From NCBI GenBank assembly GCA_029865195.1, contig JAOUHH010000082.1:1-9965 (forward strand): a DNA stretch of 9,965 bases, read 5' to 3'. This stretch comes from Desulfobulbaceae bacterium. Lineage in GTDB: Bacteria > Desulfobacterota > Desulfobulbia > Desulfobulbales > UBA5123. Made by a program: the position numbers and the translations under genes. The notes under the pieces are model-generated. The model made no database searches, was not told the origin of the DNA, and saw nothing but the letters and a program-made list of their open reading frames with translations. Below are positions 4,444 through 9,965 of this stretch, piece after piece (the stretch's first letter is position 1; every line of letters begins with the position of its first letter).

Positions 4444-6882
4444 ATGGGAAAACACGACGAGGCCTTCATTCTTTGGTTTGATGACATCGGTATCGAAGAC
4501 GTTCCGATGGTGGGTGGCAAAAACGCTTCACTTGGCGAGATGTATCAGCATCTGACCTCCAAGGGCGTAGCCGTTCCACACGGTTTTGCCATTACCGCGC
4601 ATGCTTACCGGCATCTGTTGAAGACGGCGGGCGTTGAAAAGGCCATCGAGGATGCCCTTGAGGGCTTGGACACCCACGATCTGCACAATCTGCAGGCCCG
4701 TGGCGAGAAGGTGCGGAACATCATCCGTACCGCCGAGTTCCCCAATGACCTGCGCCAGGAGATCGTCGCGGCGTACGCCAAGATGGAGGCCGAGTACGGC
4801 GCCAGTGTCGACGTTGCCGTGCGCTCCTCCGCCACCGCCGAGGACCTCCCCGACGCCTCCTTTGCCGGTCAGCAGGAGACCTACCTGAACATCTGCGGCG
4901 TAGATGCCCTCATCGACGCCTGCCGCCGCTGTTTCGCAAGCCTCTTCACCAACCGCGCCATTTCTTACCGGCACGACAAGGGCTTCGGTCAGTTCGACGT
5001 CTATCTCTCCATCGTTGTCCAAAAGATGGTTCGTTCCGATTCGTCCTGTTCGGGCGTTCTGTTCTCCATCGACACCGAGAGCGGCTTTGAAGACGCGGTC
5101 TTCATCACCGGCGCTTGGGGCCTCGGCGAGAATGTCGTGCAGGGTGCGGTCAACCCCGACGAGTACTACGTGTTCAAGCCTACCCTGAAGCAGGGCAAGC
5201 GGCCCGTGGTCAGCAAGCGGGTGGGCAGCAAAGAGATCAAGATGATCTACGACAACGACCCCAACACCGAGGAGCCGGTCAGGAACATCCCCACCACCGC
5301 GGAAGAGCGTAGCAAGTATGTGATCAGCGACGACGAGATCCTGCAGCTCGCCAAGTGGGCCTGCATCATCGAGGATCACTACAAGAAGGGCATGGATATC
5401 GAGTGGGCCAAGGACGGCGACGGCGTCAAGGTCGGCACCGGCAAGCTCTTCATCGTCCAGGCGCGTCCCGAGACCGTACATTCCCAGAGCAACAAGGGGG
5501 TCATGGAGACCTACAAGCTCAAGGAGAAGGGCAAGGTCCTGGTTGAAGGGTTGGCCGTCGGCGCCAAGATCGGTCAGGGCGAGGCCAACGTCATCAACGA
5601 TGTCGTTGACATTCACGACTTCAAGAAGGGCCAGGTCCTGGTCACCGACATGACCGACCCTGACTGGGAGCCGATCATGAAGATCGCCTCCGCCATCGTC
5701 ACCAACCGCGGCGGTCGGACCTGCCACGCCGCGATCATCTCCCGCGAGCTCGGCATCCCCTGCGTCATCGGCACCGGCACCGGCTCCAAGGACATCAAGA
5801 GCGGTCAGAACGTCACCGTTTCCTCGGCCGAGGGCGAGACCGGTTATGTTTACGAGGGGCTGCTGAAATTTGAGGTCGAGAAGCTCGATCTGGGCGACCT
5901 GCCCAAGACCAAGACCAAGATCATGATGAACCTGGCCATCCCCGAGAAGGCCTTCACCGAGTGCCAGATCCCCAACGACGGCGTGGGCCTTGCCCGCGAG
6001 GAGTTTGTCATCAACTCCCACATCGGCATCCATCCGCTGGCCCTGTTCAACTACGAGGAGTTAAAGAAATCCTCTGATCCGGCCAAGCAGGCCGTGGTCA
6101 AGGTTATCGACGAGCGGACCGGCGCCTACCCCGATAAGAAGCAGTTCTTCATCGACAAGGTTGCCGAGGGTGTCGGCCGCATCGCCGCCGGTTTCTACCC
6201 CAAGGATGTCATCGTCCGCCTCTCGGACTTCAAGTCCAACGAATACGCCAACCTGGTCGGCGGCAGTTTCTACGAGCCCCATGAGGAAAACCCGATGATC
6301 GGCTGGCGCGGCGCCTCCCGTTACTACGATCCGAAATACCGGCAGGCCTTCGAACTGGAGTGCAAGGGTCTGCTCAAGGCGCGTAACGACATGGGCCTCA
6401 ACAACATCAAGTTGATGGTGCCCTTCTGCCGGACCCCGGAAGAGGGCAAGAAGGTTATCGAGGTCATGCGTGAGTGTGGCCTGGTGCAGGGCGAGAACGG
6501 CCTGGAGCTCTACGTGATGTGCGAGATCCCGTCCAACGTCATCTGCGCCGATGCCTTCGCCGATATCTTCGACGGCTTCTCCATCGGCTCCAACGATCTC
6601 ACCCAGCTGACCTACGGCCTCGACCGTGATTCCGGCCTCATCGCCGGTATCGCCGACGAGCGTCACGAGGCGGTGAAAACGATGATCAAGATGGTGATCG
6701 CCACCGCCAAGCGGCGCGGCAAGAAGATCGGCATCTGCGGCCAGGGGCCGTCCGACTTCCCGGATTTCGCAACCTTCCTGGTGGAGTGCGGCATCGACTC
6801 CATGAGCCTGATCCCCGATACCGCGGTCAAGACCCGGCTGGCGGTTGCCGCCAAGGAAAAGGAGATGGGCATCAACCCCTGA
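4444..6882 (+). CDS. ppsA: Phosphoenolpyruvate synthase (pyruvate, water dikinase)
   Basis: An 812-residue cytoplasmic enzyme, close to the roughly 790 residues of E. coli PpsA. It converts pyruvate, ATP and water to PEP, AMP and phosphate, the entry step of gluconeogenesis from pyruvate or lactate. Visible domains: an N-terminal ATP-grasp nucleotide-binding domain (about 10-350) with VRSSATAEDLPDASFAG (126-142); a swivelling phosphohistidine domain (about 395-470) with GGRTCHAAII and catalytic His428; and a C-terminal PEP/pyruvate-binding barrel (about 490-800) with GVGLAR (513-518), MCEIPSN (692-698), GFSIGSNDLTQL (from 711) and ICGQGPSD with the active-site Cys765. All key residues are intact. 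These motifs match PEP synthase rather than pyruvate phosphate dikinase, judged on length and on recalled E. coli sequence. ATG 4444 is chosen by AGGAG at 4430-4434. The gene is monocistronic here, ending in the terminator at 6919-6960. No ppsR-type regulatory kinase gene is visible. Confidence 0.97.
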   Translation: MGKHDEAFILWFDDIGIEDVPMVGGKNASLGEMYQHLTSKGVAVPHGFAITAHAYRHLLKTAGVEKAIEDALEGLDTHDLHNLQARGEKVRNIIRTAEFPNDLRQEIVAAYAKMEAEYGASVDVAVRSSATAEDLPDASFAGQQETYLNICGVDALIDACRRCFASLFTNRAISYRHDKGFGQFDVYLSIVVQKMVRSDSSCSGVLFSIDTESGFEDAVFITGAWGLGENVVQGAVNPDEYYVFKPTLKQGKRPVVSKRVGSKEIKMIYDNDPNTEEPVRNIPTTAEERSKYVISDDEILQLAKWACIIEDHYKKGMDIEWAKDGDGVKVGTGKLFIVQARPETVHSQSNKGVMETYKLKEKGKVLVEGLAVGAKIGQGEANVINDVVDIHDFKKGQVLVTDMTDPDWEPIMKIASAIVTNRGGRTCHAAIISRELGIPCVIGTGTGSKDIKSGQNVTVSSAEGETGYVYEGLLKFEVEKLDLGDLPKTKTKIMMNLAIPEKAFTECQIPNDGVGLAREEFVINSHIGIHPLALFNYEELKKSSDPAKQAVVKVIDERTGAYPDKKQFFIDKVAEGVGRIAAGFYPKDVIVRLSDFKSNEYANLVGGSFYEPHEENPMIGWRGASRYYDPKYRQAFELECKGLLKARNDMGLNNIKLMVPFCRTPEEGKKVIEVMRECGLVQGENGLELYVMCEIPSNVICADAFADIFDGFSIGSNDLTQLTYGLDRDSGLIAGIADERHEAVKTMIKMVIATAKRRGKKIGICGQGPSDFPDFATFLVECGIDSMSLIPDTAVKTRLAVAAKEKEMGINP

Positions 6883-6918
6883 TCCAGCTCGGGCCTCGGC
6901 CCGGAACAATCTGCACAC

Positions 6919-6960
6919 AAAAAAAGCGGCGCGTGACCTCTGTCACGCGCCGCTTTTTTT
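6919..6960. terminator. Bidirectional intrinsic terminator between ppsA and the outer-membrane factor gene
   Basis: A perfect 12-bp GC-rich stem (GCGGCGCGTGAC, 6926-6937, pairing with 6942-6953) closes on the loop CTCT (6938-6941). It is flanked by seven A (6919-6925) and seven T (6954-6960), so the whole inverted repeat is 19 bp per arm with no mismatch. It can act on both strands. It lies 36 bases after the ppsA stop and 46 bases beyond the stop of the convergent outer-membrane factor gene. Confidence 0.95.
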
Positions 6961-7006
6961 ATCGGCCGAGATGACCGAGGGCGCTTGCGAGTATCGCGGG
7001 GTCTGT

Positions 7007-8257
7007 TTAAAACCCCTCCACCGCCCTGGTGATCTTGAAGTAGTTGGCGAACAACTCGCTCTTCGCGCTCACGAAGTTGTACTGGGCGCGGGAGAGGTTG
7101 GTGATCGCGTCCAGCAGGTCGGATTCCTTTTCCAGGCCCTCTTGGTAAGAGAGGCGGGTGATGCGGAGGTTTTCCTCCGCGAGCTCGATGCTGCTCTTGG
7201 CAACACCGATATTCTCGGCGCTCACCGCATAATCGAGAAACAGGTTCTGCAACTGCGCCTTGAGGTCGCTCTCAAGCTCGGCCAGATCGTAGCGCAGGGA
7301 ATCCTCTTGCCGCTTGGCCTTGCCCACCCGGTGATACTTGCCGAAGCCGTCAAAGAGGTTCATGGAGAGGGTGAGCTGGGTGCGCAGCTCCTCGTCGGCG
7401 GTGTTGCCGGACAGATCGTACTCATCGGTGTACTTCCGGTAGCTGCCGGTGATGTCAAGCCGTGGCAGCATGGCGCCGTAAGCCGCCTTGATCTGCACGT
7501 TGGCCGCCTGCGCAAGTTCCTGGAGCGCCCGCAGCTCACTGCGGTTCTCCAACATCTTCGTTTCGATGGCGCTTTTCTCATCGAGGCTCGGTAGCTGGTC
7601 GAACTCGCCGAAGGTGAGCTGCCCCGGATCGACCTCGCCGTCTATCTCCCGCTTGAGCAGGCGGATGCTCTTGTCCAGTTCGGCTTGCGCCTTCTTCTCG
7701 GTGATGACCGCGTTGTCGAGGTCCACCTTGAAGCGGAGCAGCTCATTTTTCTTGATCAGACCGACGTTGTAGCGGTTTTCGGCGTCGGTGTGAATCTTGC
7801 GCAGGGTGGCGCAGGAGTCCTTGGCGACCTGCAGGCTCGCCTGGCTGGTGTAGGCGGTGAGGTAGCGCAGGGCCACGTTCAACTGGATATCCTGTTTGAT
7901 CCCGGCAAGTTTAAAGGCGTCCGCCGATTTGGTAAGCTGGGCGGACCGGATGTTGTATCGGTCCTGAAAGCCGGCGAAGAGGTTCCAGGTGATGGCGCCC
8001 ACGGCAACGCTGTTCTCGCTGTCCTCAGAGGCGCTGTTCTCATCGAGGGCGTTGGCGGTGTAGGAAAGGTCGAGGGAGGGGTAGAGGCGGCTTTTGGCCA
8101 ACGACTCGTCCCGCTTGCCGATCTCGAGGGCGGCCTCGTATTTCTTGACCAGGTTGCGGTTCTCTAACGCCTGTTGCTGCAGTTCCGTAAGGGTGGCGGC
8201 TTGGGCGCCGGCGGCGAAAAAGATGCACAGGGCGATGGCGCAATTAATCGTTTTCAT
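7007..8257 (-). CDS. TolC-family outer-membrane efflux protein
   Basis: A 416-residue precursor, somewhat shorter than E. coli TolC. A signal peptide is clear: MKT, a hydrophobic core (about 5-17) and a likely cut after AQA at residue 20. The rest shows the internal duplication of the outer-membrane factor family. YPSLDLSYT (59-67) followed by TWNLFAGF (90-97) parallels LPRLDITGS (264-272) followed by SMNLFDGF (298-305), the transmembrane strand pairs. NRYNVGLIKKNELL (161-174) parallels LSYQEGLEKESDLL (369-382) in the long helices. The protein would form a trimeric barrel and periplasmic tunnel that exports substrates handed over by the RND pump. ATG 8257 is chosen because GAGGAG (8271-8266) lies 8 bases before it and the signal peptide begins there; the frame open to 8311 adds 18 residues that spoil the signal. 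It overlaps the permease stop by 14 bp, implying one transcript. The substrate is not evident. Confidence 0.92.
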   Translation of the reverse strand: MKTINCAIALCIFFAAGAQAATLTELQQQALENRNLVKKYEAALEIGKRDESLAKSRLYPSLDLSYTANALDENSASEDSENSVAVGAITWNLFAGFQDRYNIRSAQLTKSADAFKLAGIKQDIQLNVALRYLTAYTSQASLQVAKDSCATLRKIHTDAENRYNVGLIKKNELLRFKVDLDNAVITEKKAQAELDKSIRLLKREIDGEVDPGQLTFGEFDQLPSLDEKSAIETKMLENRSELRALQELAQAANVQIKAAYGAMLPRLDITGSYRKYTDEYDLSGNTADEELRTQLTLSMNLFDGFGKYHRVGKAKRQEDSLRYDLAELESDLKAQLQNLFLDYAVSAENIGVAKSSIELAEENLRITRLSYQEGLEKESDLLDAITNLSRAQYNFVSAKSELFANYFKITRAVEGF

Positions 8258-9965
8258 GGGTGCGACTCCTCTCATAACCGATAAAAAAGGCAAGTAGCGA
8301 CGGGATGACATAGAGGGTGAACAGGGTCGACATGGCGAGTCCGCCCAGCAGGACGCTGCCCAGGCCGCGGTACAGCTCGCTGCCGGAGCCGGTCGCCACC
8401 ACCAGGGGCATCATGCCGAGCAGGCTGGTGGTGGCGCTCATGAAGATCGGCCGGATGCGGGTCTGCACCGCGTCGGAGATGGCGGCAACGCCGACCATGC
8501 CGTTGTAGCGGACGTTGTTCAGCGACTGGTGGACGATGAGGATGGCGTTGTTGACCACCGTGCCGATGAGGATGATGAAGCCGAGCATGGTCAGCACGTC
8601 AAAGCCCTGGGGGGCGATGAAGGCATTGACCAGCCGGAGGCCGATAAAGCCGCCGGCCGCGGCCAGCGGCACGCTGAAGAGGATGATCAACGGGTAGAGG
8701 AAATTCTCGAACAGCGCCGCCATCAGGAGATAGGTGATGGCCAGGGCGAGGAGCAGGTTCCACTGCAGGGCGCGCTTGGTTTCCACCAGCTTGTCGGCGT
8801 TGCCGCCCACCTTGACCTGCACCCCGGCAAGCTTGCCCTCCTTCTGCAGGGAGGCGATGATCTCGCCTTCGATGATCTCCATCGCCGTCTGCAGCGGCAG
8901 GTCGGCCGGCGGCGTCACCTGCAGGGTGATGGTCCGGTTCCGCTCCAGATGGTTGATCTGCGCCATCCCCTGTCCATACTGGAGGCTCGCCACATCGCCC
9001 ACCCGGATCAGGTTGCCGTGGTTGTTGACGATGGTGCCGGCCAGGATATCCTCGGGCGCCCGGTAGGCGACATCGCTGCCCTTGAGCAGCAGGTCCACCT
9101 GCTTGACCCCGTCCGGCCGGTACTCCTCGATCTTGCGGCCGTCCATCAACACATCCACATAGACCCCAAGATCATCCTCGTTGAGGCCGTTGGCCGCGAG
9201 TTTCTCCTTGTTGGGGATGATCTTCGCCTCCGGATAGCTGGATTCGACGGAGGGGATGGGGCGGATCTGCGCCGTCGGCATCTTGGCCGGGATCAGGCCG
9301 AACATCAGCGACTGGGCCACGCCGATGATCTTGTCGATCTCCTGGCCGGAGATGTTGACGTCCACCGTCCGCCCCTTGCCGATCCCGGATTCAAAGATGC
9401 CGGACTGGATGCTGACCCCGAAGATGCCGGGGATGGAGTGCATGATGCGGTTGAAGAGCGGCATCATCTCCTTGGCGCGGGTGTCATGGGCGCAGATGCC
9501 GCCGAAGAGGTTGAAGCGCTCGGCCCCCACGTAGAACATCTGTTTGATCCGGGGGATGCCGTCCTTGCCGTCCGCCTCGAAGTAGGGCTTGGCCTCGTTG
9601 TAGATGTAGTGGCCCATCTCCTTCATCTTGTCCACCGAATAGCCCGGCGGCGGGATGAGGATGTTCAGGATCAGGTTGCGGTTGCCCTGGGGCAGGTACT
9701 CGGCGCTGGGGATCAGCCAGGCGGTGAGGCCGAGGGAGAGGGTGGTGAAGAGGATCACCGTGGCCGCGCGGTTGAAGGTGTTTTTCAGGCAGAGGTCGGA
9801 GTAGCGCATCAGCCAGGCCGCAAGCTTTGGCCCGATCTTACTCTGCTGGAGGCGTCCGGGTTCGCGCTGCTGCTTGCGCTTGTAAAACTGATAGATCATG
9901 GTCGGGATCACCGACACCGAGACAAAGAGGCTCAGGATGATGGAGAAGGAGATGGCGATGGCGAT
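8244..9965 (-). CDS. RND efflux pump inner-membrane permease (AcrB/MexB superfamily), C-terminal 573 residues
   Basis: The frame is open through base 9965 and continues outside the window; the internal GTG at 9917 is not a start, because the codons before it encode a typical membrane helix end (IAIAISFSIILSLF) leading into SVIPTM. RND pumps have about 1,030 residues, so roughly the C-terminal half is seen. Order in the visible part: end of TM6; a cytoplasmic link; TM7 (about residues 66-87); the second periplasmic porter and docking region (about 90-390); then TM8-TM12, with LLLALAITYLLMAALFENF, the TM9 and TM10 segments, RIRPIFMSATTSLLGMMPL and a final helix before a short charged tail ending THEND. 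It would be a proton-driven trimer exporting drugs, lipids or other hydrophobic compounds through the TolC-type protein. The lysine that sits in AcrB TM10 (K940) is replaced by Asn (visible residue 472). The stop overlaps the outer-membrane factor start (ATGAAAACGATTAA). An adaptor gene is expected upstream, off the window. The substrate is unknown. Confidence 0.93.
   Translation of the reverse strand: MAIAISFSIILSLFVSVSVIPTMIYQFYKRKQQREPGRLQQSKIGPKLAAWLMRYSDLCLKNTFNRAATVILFTTLSLGLTAWLIPSAEYLPQGNRNLILNILIPPPGYSVDKMKEMGHYIYNEAKPYFEADGKDGIPRIKQMFYVGAERFNLFGGICAHDTRAKEMMPLFNRIMHSIPGIFGVSIQSGIFESGIGKGRTVDVNISGQEIDKIIGVAQSLMFGLIPAKMPTAQIRPIPSVESSYPEAKIIPNKEKLAANGLNEDDLGVYVDVLMDGRKIEEYRPDGVKQVDLLLKGSDVAYRAPEDILAGTIVNNHGNLIRVGDVASLQYGQGMAQINHLERNRTITLQVTPPADLPLQTAMEIIEGEIIASLQKEGKLAGVQVKVGGNADKLVETKRALQWNLLLALAITYLLMAALFENFLYPLIILFSVPLAAAGGFIGLRLVNAFIAPQGFDVLTMLGFIILIGTVVNNAILIVHQSLNNVRYNGMVGVAAISDAVQTRIRPIFMSATTSLLGMMPLVVATGSGSELYRGLGSVLLGGLAMSTLFTLYVIPSLLAFFIGYERSRTHEND
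8266..8271 (-). promoter_or_regulatory. Ribosome binding site of the outer-membrane factor gene, inside the permease gene
   Basis: GAGGAG on the minus strand lies 8 bases before ATG 8257, within the last codons of the RND permease gene. This fits coupled translation of the two genes and decides the start of the downstream one. Confidence 0.65.

Noticed and set aside
4528..6033. Long open frame (501 codons) on the minus strand opposite ppsA
   Set aside because: The plus strand encodes PEP synthase with every motif intact. The antisense frame stays open because ppsA codons end in G or C, and its product is a low-complexity Asp/Gly/Leu/Val-rich sequence with no domain.
6061..6918. Second long antisense frame (285 codons) opposite the 3' half of ppsA
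   Set aside because: Same codon-bias artefact; no recognisable domain and no supported start.
1..9965. tRNA, rRNA, CRISPR arrays, insertion sequences, phage or defence genes
   Set aside because: I looked on both strands and saw no regularly spaced repeats, no transposase or integrase motifs and no tRNA-like arms. The large genes account for most of the window.

Overview
The window looks like chromosome from a Gram-negative, GC-rich bacterium. A tripartite RND efflux system with a TolC-type outer-membrane protein shows that there is an outer membrane. The PAS-PAS-helical-LuxR regulator has a layout I associate with Desulfobacterota (sulfate-reducing 'deltaproteobacteria'), so a Desulfobulbales-like host is a reasonable guess. 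That placement is inference; no rRNA or tRNA gene is present to confirm it.

Layout, left to right. (1) Bases 1-200 hold the 5' end of an unrecognised minus-strand gene that runs off the left edge. (2) Bases 201-731 form an AT-richer gap with no convincing gene. It holds three copies of AGGTAT and a short inverted repeat upstream of the left-edge gene. (3) Bases 732-2063, minus strand, encode a one-component regulator with two PAS domains, a helical linker and a C-terminal LuxR-type HTH, most likely starting at TTG. (4) Bases 2302-4038, minus strand, encode an alpha-D-phosphohexomutase (phosphoglucomutase/phosphomannomutase). (5) Bases 4039-4443 are a divergent control region with a good sigma70-like promoter, a palindrome and a roughly 200-nt leader for the next gene. 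(6) Bases 4444-6882, plus strand, encode phosphoenolpyruvate synthase (ppsA). (7) Bases 6919-6960 are a perfect, two-way intrinsic terminator between convergent genes. (8) Bases 7007-8257, minus strand, encode a TolC-family outer-membrane factor. Its start overlaps the stop of (9), an RND efflux permease at 8244-9965 whose N-terminal half lies beyond the right edge.

Functional reading. The divergent pair ppsA / phosphohexomutase sits at the two ends of gluconeogenesis: PEP synthase makes PEP from pyruvate, and the mutase interconverts hexose 6- and 1-phosphates for polysaccharide, glycogen or envelope sugar synthesis. The shared 405-bp region could co-ordinate them. The RND permease and outer-membrane factor form the distal part of an efflux operon; a periplasmic adaptor gene would be expected upstream, beyond base 9965. 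The regulator has no receiver domain, so it probably senses its signal directly through PAS; its targets cannot be read from this window.

Overall this is mostly ordinary housekeeping and efflux sequence. I found no mobile element, CRISPR array, RNA gene or defence system, and nothing I would call a new system. The points most worth checking are the unidentified left-edge gene with its repeat-bearing upstream region, the control region and leader of ppsA, and the missing TM10 lysine in the RND pump.
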